From: Brachybacterium avium | GTDB taxonomy: Bacteria; Actinomycetota; Actinomycetes; Actinomycetales; Dermabacteraceae | NCBI RefSeq assembly: GCF_002216795.1 | Contig: NZ_CP022316.1 | Coordinates: forward strand, 1,798,001-1,862,000 | Length of the DNA: 64,000 nucleotides | Direction of reading: 5' to 3' | Shown: piece by piece, positions 42,994-51,938 of the stretch | Layout: the number at the start of each line of letters is the position of its first letter | How positions within the stretch are numbered: position 1 is the first letter of the stretch | Position numbers and translations under genes: made by a program | Notes under the pieces: model-generated | Databases searched by the model: none | The model's input: the letters and a program-made list of their open reading frames with translations, nothing else | Told to the model about the DNA's origin: nothing

Positions 42994-43587
42994 GTGAGCA
43001 CCAGTGACTCCAGGACCACCGCCGGGCCCGCCGGCCCGGCAGAGTCCACGTCCAAGCTCCCGGCCTTCACGGAGAAGCCGTCGGCGGATTCCCCGGCGAC
43101 GACCGAGACCGCCGAACAGACCTCCGAACAGACCATCGGTGCAGGCAGGGGATCGGCCTCCCGGGGTGCCAGCCGCAGTCCGAAGAAGACCAGCGGCATC
43201 GCGAATCCCGCGGAGAAGGAGCGTCGCGGTCCGCGCCGCGTGCGCCTGACCCTGGCCCGGCTGGATCCGTTCTCGGTGATGAAGCTGTCCTTCCTGGCGG
43301 CGATCGCGATCGGCATCGCCACCGTGGTCGCGGTGGTCGTGCTGTGGAACCTGGTCGAGGCGATGGGCCTGTGGGCCTACATCGATCAGCTGGGCCGGGA
43401 CCTGAACAGCGGTGACCCGCTGCCGTTCATGGAGTTCTTCACCTTCTCGAAGATGACCAGCTACGGCACCATCGTCGCGGTGGTGAACGTCGTGATCATC
43501 ACCGCGCTCGGCACCCTGGGGGCGTTCCTCTACAACCTGGTGGCGGCGCTGCTGGGCGGGCTGAAGATGACCTTCACCGACGAGTGA
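42994..43587 (+). CDS. DUF3566 membrane protein
   Basis: 197 residues. A disordered N-terminal 75 residues, a basic stretch (RRGPRRVRLTLARLDPFSVM) and two membrane helices (LAAIAIGIATVVAVVVLWNL; YGTIVAVVNVVIITALGTLG). DUF3566 proteins follow gyrA in nearly all Actinobacteria; the best-studied relative in mycobacteria (CwsA/Rv0007-type context) points to the cell envelope, but function here is unknown. Start GTG 42994 is three bases after the gyrA stop. Confidence 0.85.
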   Translation: MSTSDSRTTAGPAGPAESTSKLPAFTEKPSADSPATTETAEQTSEQTIGAGRGSASRGASRSPKKTSGIANPAEKERRGPRRVRLTLARLDPFSVMKLSFLAAIAIGIATVVAVVVLWNLVEAMGLWAYIDQLGRDLNSGDPLPFMEFFTFSKMTSYGTIVAVVNVVIITALGTLGAFLYNLVAALLGGLKMTFTDE

Positions 43588-43596
43588 GGCCGGGCG

Positions 43597-44070
43597 TCAC
43601 GCCGGCGCGGTGATATCGGCGATCCGGGCGCCGAGATGGGTGAGGGCCTCCTGGGCGGGCACGGTCACCGCGACCCCGTGGGCGCCGGCGCCGAGGGAGA
43701 TCCTGCGCCCGGGATCGCCGGTGAGGTCTGCGTCGGCGATCACCGGCCAGGCGGTCGTGGCCCCGAAGGGCGTGATGGTCCCGCGCTCGTACCCGGTGAC
43801 CTCCCGGGCGACCTCCTTGTCCGGCATCGACAGCCGGTTCACGCCCAGCACCGATCGCAGCCGTGGCCAGGAGATCTCCCGGTCGCCGGGGACCAGCACG
43901 AACAGGAAATCCCCCTCCCCGCGCCGCACCACCAGAGTCTTGACGATGTCGCGCGGCTCGACGCCGCGCGCCGCCGCCGCGTCCGCGAGGGATCGCGCCC
44001 GCTCGTGCCGGGTGATCTCGAAAGGCAGTCCCGAGGCCGTCAGGGCATCGACGGCGCGCTGTTCGCTCAT
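43597..44070 (-). CDS. YbaK/EbsC-type aminoacyl-tRNA deacylase
   Basis: 157 residues. The YbaK/ProX pattern is visible: LPFEITRHERARSLADAAAA, then DIVKTLVVRRGEGDFLFVLVPGDREI with the conserved KTL lysine, and GYERGTITPFGATTAWPVIAD. This family hydrolyses misacylated tRNAs such as Cys-tRNA-Pro. It converges with DUF3566, nine bases away. ATG 44070 gives the standard family length. Confidence 0.9.
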   Translation of the reverse strand: MSEQRAVDALTASGLPFEITRHERARSLADAAAARGVEPRDIVKTLVVRRGEGDFLFVLVPGDREISWPRLRSVLGVNRLSMPDKEVAREVTGYERGTITPFGATTAWPVIADADLTGDPGRRISLGAGAHGVAVTVPAQEALTHLGARIADITAPA

Positions 44071-44193
44071 GAGCCCAGAGTAGGCCCGGCGCCCGGGGCC
44101 GGAGATTGTCCTCTGCGCCCAGCGGTACGGAAGAGGCGTGAGAGTGGTCGCGGGATCCTGGGGTCGGTGCGGCGGCATCAGTAGGCTCGAGGA

Positions 44194-44978
44194 ATGGTCT
44201 TCTCCTCGCTCGACCTCCCTGCCCGCCCCGCCGCCCCGGAGGACTATCCCTGGCTCGGGCCCGCAGTGCGGTCGGCGCTGCTGCTGAGCGACGGGGTCGC
44301 GGACCTCGACCCCAGCGGCGAGATCGGGGCCGCGACCGAGCAGCTGGACGAGCCGCTCGTGGACGTCGCCGCGATCGAGCAGGCGCTCGCGGCCGAAGGG
44401 GCGGCCCCGCTGGCCGAGCGCACCCTGGTGCTCGCCGTCGGCTCCAACCAGACGCCGCAGACGATCGCCCGCAAGTACCGTCGCTCCGGCCGCGACATCC
44501 CGGTGGCCACGCCCTTCGTGCGCTGCACCGTGCACGACCTGGCCGTCGGGCATGTCGCAGGGATCGCCGCCGCCGGCTACCTGCCGGCCGCCCCGTACCG
44601 CGCGCGGGGGAGCGGATGGAGCTGGTCGCCACCTGGTTCGATACGGCGCAGCTGGCCGTGATCGATGAGACCGAGCCGAACTACGACCGCCTCCGGCTGT
44701 CGACCGACCAGTTCCCGCTTCGCCTCGCCACCGGGCAGCAGCCACCGCAGTTCGACGTGTACGCCTCACACCGGGGCGTGCTCGCCGAGGACGACCGTCC
44801 GATCCCGTTGCGGCATCGTCAGCAGGAGATGTTCGACGAGCTGGTGGGCCTGACCGGCTCCTCGCTGACCCACGGCGATGCGGCGGAGGTCTGCGCCGCC
44901 CTCGCCGCGGCCCCCGGTGCCCTGGATGAGCTGGTCACTGCGCACGGGCTGGTCGCGCCCGATGGGCTGCCGCGCTGA
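44194..44978 (+). CDS. Hypothetical protein (one-base frameshift)
   Basis: Reconstructed 261 residues. The first frame (44194 on) contains TLVLAVGSNQTPQTIARKYR; the frame breaks at the G run 44606-44610, where one extra G joins APYRARG to ERMELVATWFDTAQLAVIDE. The VLAVGSNQTP segment and the later ETEPNYDRLRL recall gamma-glutamylcyclotransferase-like proteins (xxYGSNL near an active-site Glu), but the match is weak. No operon partner: it diverges from the YbaK-type gene and converges with the molybdopterin oxidoreductase gene. Confidence 0.65.
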
Positions 44979-44990
44979 GCGGAGCGCTGC

Positions 44991-46559
44991 TCAGACCACG
45001 CTGAAGCGCACCGAGTGCCAGCCGCTGGCACCGTTCGGTGCCGGGTTCGCGCGCTGGGAGGTCTGCAGCTCGCCCTCGGCGTCGGTGGCGCGGACCGTGA
45101 CCGAGTGGTCGCCGGGTTCGGCGTCCTGCCAGCGCAGCGACCACTGCACCCAGGTGTCCTCGGTGACCTCTGCGCCGAGATCGGCCTCGCGCCAGTCCCC
45201 GTCGTCGATCTGCACCTCGATCGAGGAGATGCCCCGCTGCTGTGCCCAGGCGGTCCCGCCGAGCATCACGGCGCCCTCGGCGTCCGGGCTCAGCTCCCCG
45301 AAGGAGCGGGGCACGTCCACCCGGGAGGCGATCTTGATCGGTCCGCGCTCGGTCCAGCCCCGGGTGGACCAGTAGGCGACGTCGTCCGCGAACGTGGTGA
45401 CCTTCAGCTCGGTGAGCCACTTGGTGGCCGAGACGTAGCCGTACAGGCCCGGCACCACCATCCGTACCGGATAGCCGTGCTCGGCGGGCAGCGGCTCACC
45501 GTTCATGCCCACCGCGATCAGCGAGTCGCGGTCGTCGGTCAGCGCCTCGAGGGGGGTGGAGGCGGTGAACCCGTCGATCGAGCGGGACAGGACCATGTCC
45601 GCCCCGTCCTTGACCCCGGCCCGCTCCAGCAGGGTGCGCACGGGCAGCCCCAGCCAGGTCGCGTTGCCCGCCAGATCCCCTCCGACCGGGTTGGAGACGC
45701 AGGCCAGCGTCACCTGCTTCTCGATCATCGGCTCCTCGAGCAGCTGCGCGAAGTCGATCGTGAGCTCCTGGTCCACCAGACCGTGGATCCGCAGCTGCCA
45801 GGTGCTCGGGTCCACGCGCGGTACCGCGAGAGCGGTGTCGATGCGATAGAACTCGTCGTTGGGGGTGACGAAGGGCGGCATCCCCTCGAGCTGGACCTGA
45901 GCGTCCGCGGGGATCGGCTCCGCTGTGCTGCGCGGCGTCGGCAGCACGTACTGCGCGGTCCGACGGGCGAGCTCGCGGCTCGCGGTGACGCTGCGCGCGG
46001 TCACGGCGCCGACCACGGCGAGCAGCCCCACGGCGCCGATGCCGAGCAGGGAACGACGACGGGTCCAGGCGGCCCCGGCATCGCCCACTGCGGCGGGGGC
46101 ACGGACGGTCCGCAGCAGGAGCAGCAGGGTGGGGACCGCGACCACGGTGCCGACCAGGGTGGGCAGCACATCGAGCACCGAGTTCTGGGCGCGGGTGAGC
46201 ACGAGGACCATCGCGAGCACGCCGAGACCGGCGAGCAGAGCGGCGGCCGGGCGGGGTCGGGTGGCTCCGAGCCGCCCGATCAGCGCGGTCAGCACCGCAT
46301 ACACCACGATCATCGAGGCGAACAGCACCACCTTGTCCAGGGTGCCGAACAGGCTGATCACCAGGTCCTTCACCCCAGGTGGGACGATGTCCACGAAGGC
46401 GCCGCCGACGGCCACGAAGGGCGCGGAGGAGGAGCTGAAGGCCAGCGAGAGCAGCTCCGCGACGGCCACCAGCACCAGACCGGCGACCACGCCGGAGACT
46501 GCCGACCAGCCGGGGGCGGAGCGGCGGTCGGGATCGAGCCGAGCGGACGGGGAGCTCAT
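44991..46559 (-). CDS. Membrane-anchored molybdopterin-dependent oxidoreductase (sulfite oxidase family)
   Basis: 522 residues. Five or so N-terminal membrane helices (20-190) precede an extracytoplasmic oxidoreductase domain (from about 225) with the pterin-cofactor cysteine at C287 in VTLACVSNPVGGDLAGNATW, and a C-terminal Ig-like dimerisation domain (WTERGPIKIASRVDVPRSFG to the end). The substrate is unknown; relatives reduce or oxidise sulphoxides and oxidised methionine. Its start overlaps the rskA stop (ATGA). In mycobacteria, SigK controls a comparable set of secreted and redox proteins. Confidence 0.88.
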   Translation of the reverse strand: MSSPSARLDPDRRSAPGWSAVSGVVAGLVLVAVAELLSLAFSSSSAPFVAVGGAFVDIVPPGVKDLVISLFGTLDKVVLFASMIVVYAVLTALIGRLGATRPRPAAALLAGLGVLAMVLVLTRAQNSVLDVLPTLVGTVVAVPTLLLLLRTVRAPAAVGDAGAAWTRRRSLLGIGAVGLLAVVGAVTARSVTASRELARRTAQYVLPTPRSTAEPIPADAQVQLEGMPPFVTPNDEFYRIDTALAVPRVDPSTWQLRIHGLVDQELTIDFAQLLEEPMIEKQVTLACVSNPVGGDLAGNATWLGLPVRTLLERAGVKDGADMVLSRSIDGFTASTPLEALTDDRDSLIAVGMNGEPLPAEHGYPVRMVVPGLYGYVSATKWLTELKVTTFADDVAYWSTRGWTERGPIKIASRVDVPRSFGELSPDAEGAVMLGGTAWAQQRGISSIEVQIDDGDWREADLGAEVTEDTWVQWSLRWQDAEPGDHSVTVRATDAEGELQTSQRANPAPNGASGWHSVRFSVV

Positions 46560-47451
46560 GACAGCACCCCGGCCGCGATCGGATCCATGGTCGGCTGTTC
46601 CGAGCCGCCGGCGGGCTCGATCGTCAGACCGACGGTCACGCCCTCCGGGATCGCGCCGTCATGCATGGCGGCGGCACCCGGGTCCTCGAGCAGCCCGGCG
46701 CTGGCGATACCGGAATCGTCGATCATCCACAGCTGGTAGGTCTCCTCCGCCGGCAGGGCGGGCAGGTCCGCGGCCTGCACGAGCATCGCCCCCTGCTGAC
46801 GGGAGTACATCAGCTGCAGGGAACCGCCGTCCTGGGAGGGGATGACCAGGTGCGAGGCATCGTCCGAGGCCAGGATGGTGGAGAGCATGGCCCGCTCCGC
46901 CTCGGCGTCGGCCTGCTCGGAGGCCATGGCCTCGAGGCTCGCACGGGCGTCCTGCTCGGCGATGCGCTCGTTGTTCCACAGCCCGGCCCCGGCGATGGTG
47001 GTCAGCAGCAGCGCGGACGCGGCGACCGCGGTCCAGCGGTTGCGGCGCACGCTCGCCCGGTAGCGGTCCAGGGAGACGACCTTCGCCGGTGGGTTCGGTG
47101 GTGCAGAGGCGTCCTCGACCGACGGAGCGGTCGGTCGCGGGGAGGGGACCTCGGCCGGTGCGACGTCGGGAGCCTCAGCCCTGGCCGTGTCGGTCTGCGT
47201 CTCCTCCTGCTCCGGGAGGGGGAGAGCTGGCGGGTGGTGCCGATGCGGGCCATCACTGCGGCCTTCAGCTCCGGGCGCGGGGCGAGCGGGGGGAGGCTGC
47301 CGGCGAGCTCGGCGGCGGTCTCCTCGAAGGCGGCGGCCTCGGCGGCGGCCTCGGTATCCTCCTCGAGGTAGCGGCGCATCTGCTCGCGCTCCTCCGCGTC
47401 CAGGGCGTTCAGGGCCCAGGCACCGGTCATGGTGTGCTTCTGCTCGTTCAC
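46556..47451 (-). CDS. rskA: Anti-sigma K factor RskA (one-base frameshift)
   Basis: Reconstructed 298 residues. The cytoplasmic anti-sigma domain starts VNEQKHTMTGAWALNALDAE and continues to LKAAVMARIGTTRQLSP; the frame breaks at the G run 47218-47222, and one extra base continues LPEQEETQTDTARAEAPDVA to the membrane helix WTAVAASALLLTTIAGAGLW and the extracellular RskA domain (LPALPAEETYQLWMIDDSGI). It holds SigK inactive at the membrane until proteolysis. The GTG start overlaps the sigK stop (GTGA). Confidence 0.88.
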
Positions 47452-48080
47452 GAGGTCACCCCCAATCTGTCCCGCAGCACGATCATGCCGTCCCGGATCC
47501 GAGTCTTCGCCGTCCCGATGGGGATGTCGAGCAGGGCGGCCACCTCGCGATGGCTGTATCCGCCGAAGTAGGCGAGGCGGATCGCCTCTGCCTGCGCCGA
47601 GGTGAGCGCTCCCATCGCCGTCTGCACCCGCTGGCTCTCGACCCTCATGATCCCCTCCTCCTGAACATCCACGACCTGCTGCTCCATCTGCAGCAGACCT
47701 TCCTCGGAATCCCTCCGGCGCGAGGCTTCGCTCGAGCGCACCGTATCGACCGCGCGGCGGTGGGCGATGGTGCACAGCCAGCCCCGTGCGCTGCCGCGAT
47801 GGGCATCGAAGCGGGTGGCCTGCCGCCATACCTCCACGAACACCTCCTGCAGCACCTCCTCGCTCATCGCCACGTCCCGCACCACGCGCCGGATCAGTCC
47901 GAACAGCAGCGGTGCGGTGTCGTCGTACAGGTGGGAGAAGGCGTCCTCGTCGCCGAGAGCGATGCGGCCCAACAGCTCGGGGAGCGTGGGTGCCCGCAGC
48001 TCCTCACCGTGCAGCGGGCGCAGAGCGGCATCACCGGGTGACCGGTTCGCCGCGTCGGCGGGGGTGGGCTCCGGAGGCAT
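47448..48080 (-). CDS. sigK: ECF RNA polymerase sigma factor SigK
   Basis: 210 residues. Region 2: LLGRIALGDEDAFSHLYDDT to EEVLQEVFVEVWRQATRFDA. Region 4: ALTSAQAEAIRLAYFGGYSH followed by REVAALLDIPIGTAKTRIRDG. The adjoining rskA and the upstream fasciclin lipoprotein reproduce the mycobacterial sigK-rskA-mpt83/mpt70 arrangement, which is why SigK is preferred over a generic ECF name. Start ATG 48080 follows GAAGGAG. Confidence 0.85.
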   Translation of the reverse strand: MPPEPTPADAANRSPGDAALRPLHGEELRAPTLPELLGRIALGDEDAFSHLYDDTAPLLFGLIRRVVRDVAMSEEVLQEVFVEVWRQATRFDAHRGSARGWLCTIAHRRAVDTVRSSEASRRRDSEEGLLQMEQQVVDVQEEGIMRVESQRVQTAMGALTSAQAEAIRLAYFGGYSHREVAALLDIPIGTAKTRIRDGMIVLRDRLGVTS

Positions 48081-48170
48081 GCGACTCCTTCTGTGCGGGG
48101 GCCCGAGCGGGCGGAGGGGGTGGTGCGCCCACCCCTCGCCCGCTCGGGGCGACAGTGCAGTCTGTCCCGC

Positions 48171-48872
48171 TCAGCCCTGCTCCGCCATCATCGGAGGCAT
48201 CAGAACGGTATCGATCAGGTAGACGGTCGCATTCTGGGTCTGGACCCCGCCGCAGATCACGGCCGCATCGCCCACCATCAGATCATCACCGCTGCCGGTG
48301 ACCTCGACGTCCTCACCCTGGACGGTGGTGAGGGTGCCGGCGATCTCGTCCGGGGAGAGCTGACCGGGCACCACGTGGTAGGTGAGCACCTCGGTGAGGC
48401 CCTCCGCGTCGCCGGCCAGGGCCGTCAGGTCATCGTCGGGGATGGCCGAGAAGGCGTCGTCCACCGGGGCGAACACGGTGAACTCGTCACCGTCGAGGGT
48501 GTCGGCCAGGTCCACGTCCGGGTTCAGCTCGCCCGAGATCGCCGAGGTCAGCGTCGTGAGCATCGGGTTGTTCGAGGCGGCGACGCTGACCGGGTCCTGG
48601 GCCATGCCCTCGACCGAGCCGGCGCCGTCGGGCACCATCGCGGCATAATCCGCGCAACCCGGGCCGACCAGGTTCGCCGCCGGGTCCATGGCCATCTCGC
48701 CGCCATCGTCGGAGGTCATTCCGCCCTCCTCGGCGGACTGCTCCTGCGTGGCGGCGGGCTGCTCGCCCTGGGAATCGGGTGCATCCTCACCCATGCCGCC
48801 GGAGCAGGCGCTCATCAGGGCTGCGGTGGCGACGAGGACCCCGAGACGGGGAAGGATCGTGGATCTGCTCAT
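48171..48872 (-). CDS. Fasciclin-domain lipoprotein (MPT83-like)
   Basis: 233 residues. The lipoprotein signal [15 protein letters not shown] is followed by an acidic Gln/Glu/Met-rich linker and one FAS1 domain: [20 protein letters not shown], then [20 protein letters not shown] and [22 protein letters not shown]1 domains mediate adhesion. It is the probable main target of SigK, as MPT70/MPT83 are in mycobacteria. It starts the operon, 90 bases before sigK. Confidence 0.9.
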   Translation of the reverse strand: MSRSTILPRLGVLVATAALMSACSGGMGEDAPDSQGEQPAATQEQSAEEGGMTSDDGGEMAMDPAANLVGPGCADYAAMVPDGAGSVEGMAQDPVSVAASNNPMLTTLTSAISGELNPDVDLADTLDGDEFTVFAPVDDAFSAIPDDDLTALAGDAEGLTEVLTYHVVPGQLSPDEIAGTLTTVQGEDVEVTGSGDDLMVGDAAVICGGVQTQNATVYLIDTVLMPPMMAEQG

Positions 48873-49103
48873 GACGAACTCCTTGGGATGCTGCGGACAC
48901 GCTCACTGTGCGAGCGCCGGACATCCCCGGAAGGGGAGTCACATCAGGAGTTCGGAGCCGGGAGGGGATCGGATGGGACGTGAACCGGGGAGCGCTGTGA
49001 CCTCCGAAACACCGACCCCCGCGAGTTGGACGGCGCGCCACGTGCGCCGTACAGTGGTGCGTCGGTGGTCGACATCCGGAGCTGCTCCGGTCGTTGCCCC
49101 CAT

Positions 49104-49177
49104 GGGCCTATAGCTCAGTCGGTTAGAGCGCTGTCCTGATAAGACAGAGGTCACTGGTTCAAGTCCAGTTAGGCCCA
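49104..49177 (+). tRNA. tRNA-Ile, anticodon GAT
   Basis: 74 nt. Acceptor GGGCCTA pairs with TAGGCCC; anticodon stem CTGTC/GACAG with loop CTGATAA; T-loop GGTTCAAGTCC. CCA is not encoded. Confidence 0.96.
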
Positions 49178-49198
49178 CTTCGAGGATCGGAGGAACTC

Positions 49199-49378
49199 AT
49201 GAAGAAGTTCATCACCGCCGCCGTCCTGACCGGGACGTCGATCGCGGGACTCCTCGTTTGGCGGAAGGTCGAATCCGACCGCATCCGCAATGATCTGTGG
49301 AACGAGGCGGAGCGCATCTCCGCCGAGCAGGACACCGAGTCGGCGTCGGCACAGCCCGCACCGGCCCGTACCGCCTGA
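49199..49378 (+). CDS. Small membrane protein between tRNA genes
   Basis: 59 residues: MKKFITAAVLTGTSIAGLLV, then WRKVESDRIRNDLWNEAERI and an acidic, Ala/Pro-rich end. One N-terminal hydrophobic helix; the motif NDLWxEA is shared by small proteins found between tRNA-Ile and tRNA-Ala in many Actinobacteria (DLW-type). ATG 49199 follows GGAGGAA. Function unknown; missed easily because of its size. Confidence 0.75.
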   Translation: MKKFITAAVLTGTSIAGLLVWRKVESDRIRNDLWNEAERISAEQDTESASAQPAPARTA

Positions 49379-49390
49379 TATTCCACGCAC

Positions 49391-49463
49391 GGGGACTTAG
49401 CTCAGTTGGTAGAGCGGTAGCTTTGCAAGCTTCAGGTCAGGGGTTCGACCCCCCTAGTCTCCA
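49391..49463 (+). tRNA. tRNA-Ala, anticodon TGC
   Basis: 73 nt. Acceptor GGGGACT pairs with AGTCTCC; the anticodon loop TTTGCAA carries TGC; T-arm GGGGTTCGACCCC. CCA is not encoded. Confidence 0.96.
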
Positions 49464-49476
49464 CCAGGCACCAGGC

Positions 49477-49510
49477 AGAGGCCCTCTCCCGGATACGGGG
49501 GAGGGCCTCT
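49477..49510 (+). terminator. Terminator after tRNA-Ala
   Basis: AGAGGCCCTCTCCC pairs with GGGGGAGGGCCTCT around GGATAC, 14 bases after the tRNA. The stem is very stable; the T tract is poor. Confidence 0.75.
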
Positions 49511-49778
49511 CGTCATCGCCGCACCGGTGCTCGCCCGGCGAGGGACGTGTCGGCAGGGCGCGGGTGGGGCGCAGCGGCCGACCGATCGTTCGGCTCTGTC
49601 GGTGACTGCATAGTCGCAGGTGAGACCCGATTCCGGCACCGTCGTCCGGCCCCGGGACCGAGGGGGAGGACCGCTTCGAGGATTTTCTCCAATCCGCTCG
49701 CCGTCATGCTCCGAACCCCTCCTGGATCGCCGCCCACGACGGCCGAAGGGTCGTCCGGCGTTCGACGAAGGAGTCATC

Positions 49779-50558
49779 ATGCGTACGACGACGAAGCGAC
49801 TGCTCCCCCTCTTCGCGGCCACGGTCGCCCTCGGCACGCTCGGCGCCTCCGGTGCTGCGCTGGCCGACGACCATGACGGCGGGCAGGGGTCCACCACTCT
49901 CGAGGCCCACCTCAGTGAGCTGAACGACTCCGGAGCCTCCGGCACGGCGTGGATCACGCTCGACGGCAATGAGGTCACCGTGAAGGTCGACAGCTCCGGG
50001 ATGCTCGCCGAGGCCCCCCACGCCCAGCACATCCACATCGGCGGCACCAACCAGTGCCCGGACCCGAACATGGAGGGCACCGGTGTCGACGGAGCGATCC
50101 GCACCACCGACGCCGCCGACTCCTACGGCGGCGTGCAGGTCTCGCTGACCAAGGACGGCGACACCAGTCCGGACAGTGCCCTGGCCGTGGACCGCTTCCC
50201 GGTCGGTGACGCCAACTACGAGCGCACCTTCGAGGTCAGCGACGACGTCGCCGCGAGCCTCGAGAAGGGTGACGGCTCCGTGGTGCTGCACGGCGTGGAC
50301 CACAACGGCAACGGCACCTACGACGGTGACCAGGAGTCCGACCTGGACCCGAGCCTGCCCTCGGAGGCCACCGATCCCGCCGCCTGCGGCACCCTCGACC
50401 TGGCCCAGATGGAGCAGTGGCCCGAGGGCGGTGCCGAGACCGGTGACGGCACCACCGCCGGCATCGAGCAGTCCGGCGCCCTGCTGGCCGGCGGCGGTCT
50501 GCTGACCGCAGCGGCTGCCGGTGGCTTCGCGCTGCGTCGTCGTCAGACCCAGAAGTGA
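49779..50558 (+). CDS. Secreted CHRD-like surface protein
   Basis: 259 residues. Signal peptide LLPLFAATVALGTLGASGAALA, then a domain with GTAWITLDGNEVTVKVDSSG and PHAQHIHIGGTNQCPDPNME, the His-containing pattern of CHRD domains. At the C-terminus a hydrophobic stretch (SGALLAGGGLLTAAAAGGFAL) precedes RRRQTQK, a cell-wall sorting-like end but without LPxTG. The sortase gene starts two bases after its stop, so it is a likely substrate or partner. Confidence 0.75.
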   Translation: MRTTTKRLLPLFAATVALGTLGASGAALADDHDGGQGSTTLEAHLSELNDSGASGTAWITLDGNEVTVKVDSSGMLAEAPHAQHIHIGGTNQCPDPNMEGTGVDGAIRTTDAADSYGGVQVSLTKDGDTSPDSALAVDRFPVGDANYERTFEVSDDVAASLEKGDGSVVLHGVDHNGNGTYDGDQESDLDPSLPSEATDPAACGTLDLAQMEQWPEGGAETGDGTTAGIEQSGALLAGGGLLTAAAAGGFALRRRQTQK

Positions 50559-50559
50559 G

Positions 50560-51303
50560 ATGAGCCCCCAGGGAGCATCCCGTCACCACGGCGGCCGTCG
50601 CCCGGCGGTCGCCGTGGTGACGGTCCTCGCCCTGCTCGGCGCAGCCCTCCTGGTGTTCGCGCTGACCAGCCAGGTCGGCGCACCGCCGGAGCCGCCGCTG
50701 CGCAGCAGCGGCGCGATGGCCGGCGACGGCGCTGAGGAGCCGTCGGACGGCGGGGGCGCAGAGGCGTCGCCCGTCCCGACCAATGCGGCGGCCGACCCCT
50801 CACAGCAGCCGACCAGCGCAGCACCTGAGGAGCCCGTCGTGGCCCCCATGGCCGCGTCGGAGCCGACCGGACTGCGGATCGACGCGATCGGCGTCGAGGA
50901 ACAGCTCTTCCCGATCGGTCTCGGAGCCGAGGGGGAGCTGCTCGCGCCCCGTGGCGACCAGGCGGATCTGCCGGCCTGGTTCGAGGGTTCGCCCACCCCG
51001 GGGGAGACCGGACCCGCCGTCATCGAGGGCCATGTGACCTGGCACGGTGATCCGTCGATCTTCTTCGAGCTCGGGGGTCTGGAATCCGGTGACCTCATCG
51101 AGGTCGACCGCGAGGACGGGACCGTCGCGACCTTCGAGGTCTATGACGCGGCCCGGTACCCCAAGGACGAGTTCCCCACTGTGGCCGTCTACGGCAGGAC
51201 CGACGGGCCGGAGCTGCGTGTGATCACCTGCAGCGGCGACCTGGACGGGGACGAGCACCACCTGGACAACACCGTGATCTCTGCCCGGCTCATCGAGAAC
51301 TGA
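50560..51303 (+). CDS. Class F-type sortase
   Basis: 247 residues. An N-terminal membrane anchor (VVTVLALLGAALLVFALTSQ), a Pro/Ala/Ser linker, and a sortase beta-barrel from about residue 103 with the catalytic trio His158 (VIEGHVTWHG), Cys224 (LRVITCSGDL) and Arg243 (ISARLIEN). It attaches proteins to the cell surface or processes them. ATG 50560 is set by coupling to the CHRD gene stop. It converges with the lrp-type gene across a terminator. Confidence 0.88.
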   Translation: MSPQGASRHHGGRRPAVAVVTVLALLGAALLVFALTSQVGAPPEPPLRSSGAMAGDGAEEPSDGGGAEASPVPTNAAADPSQQPTSAAPEEPVVAPMAASEPTGLRIDAIGVEEQLFPIGLGAEGELLAPRGDQADLPAWFEGSPTPGETGPAVIEGHVTWHGDPSIFFELGGLESGDLIEVDREDGTVATFEVYDAARYPKDEFPTVAVYGRTDGPELRVITCSGDLDGDEHHLDNTVISARLIEN

Positions 51304-51319
51304 AGACAGGCGAGGACCA

Positions 51320-51348
51320 TCCCCGGGATGACCCCGCCATCCCGGGGA
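51320..51348. terminator. Bidirectional terminator between sortase and lrp-type genes
   Basis: An 11-bp perfect stem TCCCCGGGATG / CATCCCGGGGA with a 7-base loop, exactly between the two convergent stop codons. Confidence 0.75.
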
Positions 51349-51777
51349 CTATGTGGTCCGCAGCGAGCTGAACAGCAGACTCGTCTGGGTGGAGTTCACG
51401 CCCGGGATGGCGCGGATGCGTTCGAGCACCAGGTCGAAATCGGAGAGGTTGCGGCAGCGCAGCTGGATCACCAGGTCCCAGGTGCCGGTGGTCGAGTGGA
51501 ACTGCTCGATCTCGGGGTAGCCGCGGATCTCGTGGACGATGTCGTGATTGCGGCGGGTGTCGGTCGCCACGAGCATCACGCCCTGCACGGAATCCTGCTC
51601 GAGGTCGCTGCTGACCCGGATCGTGAAGCCCTCGATCACCCCGGTGTCCACGAGCCGGTCGATCCGCGAGGTGACGGTCGAGCGATTGATCCCCAGCTCC
51701 CGCGCCAGGACCGCCACCGGAGTGCGGCTGTTCGAGCGCAGAAGGGCGATGAGGCGGTAGTCCAGGTCGTCGAGCAC
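51349..51777 (-). CDS. Lrp/AsnC-family transcription regulator
   Basis: 142 residues. Helix-turn-helix LDYRLIALLRSNSRTPVAVL to LGINRSTVTSRIDRLVDTGV, then the RAM ligand-binding domain (VMLVATDTRRNHDIVHEIRG, FDLVLERIRAIPGVNSTQTS). Divergent from the LysE exporter, it probably senses an amino acid and controls export. GTG 51777 matches the conserved LDDLDYRLI start. Confidence 0.9.
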   Translation of the reverse strand: MLDDLDYRLIALLRSNSRTPVAVLARELGINRSTVTSRIDRLVDTGVIEGFTIRVSSDLEQDSVQGVMLVATDTRRNHDIVHEIRGYPEIEQFHSTTGTWDLVIQLRCRNLSDFDLVLERIRAIPGVNSTQTSLLFSSLRTT

Positions 51778-51938
51778 GCAGTCAGCGTAACGCCACCAGG
51801 CAGAGTGTTGGAGCATTGCGCATCCTGCCCGCAACTCGGCGATTGCGGCGCCACATCGCCGACCTCTATCTTCTCTCTTGGCCCAGGTGAGGGCATGGTT
51901 TTCGGGAGTTGCTCCCGCTGAGAGTCGAAGGTGGCGAA
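51778..51938. promoter_or_regulatory. lrp-lysE divergent regulatory region
   Basis: An inverted repeat TTGCG (51816-51820) and CGCAA (51830-51834) is followed by another TTGCG (51843-51847). Such spaced half-sites fit Lrp-type operators; direct proof is lacking. Confidence 0.4.
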
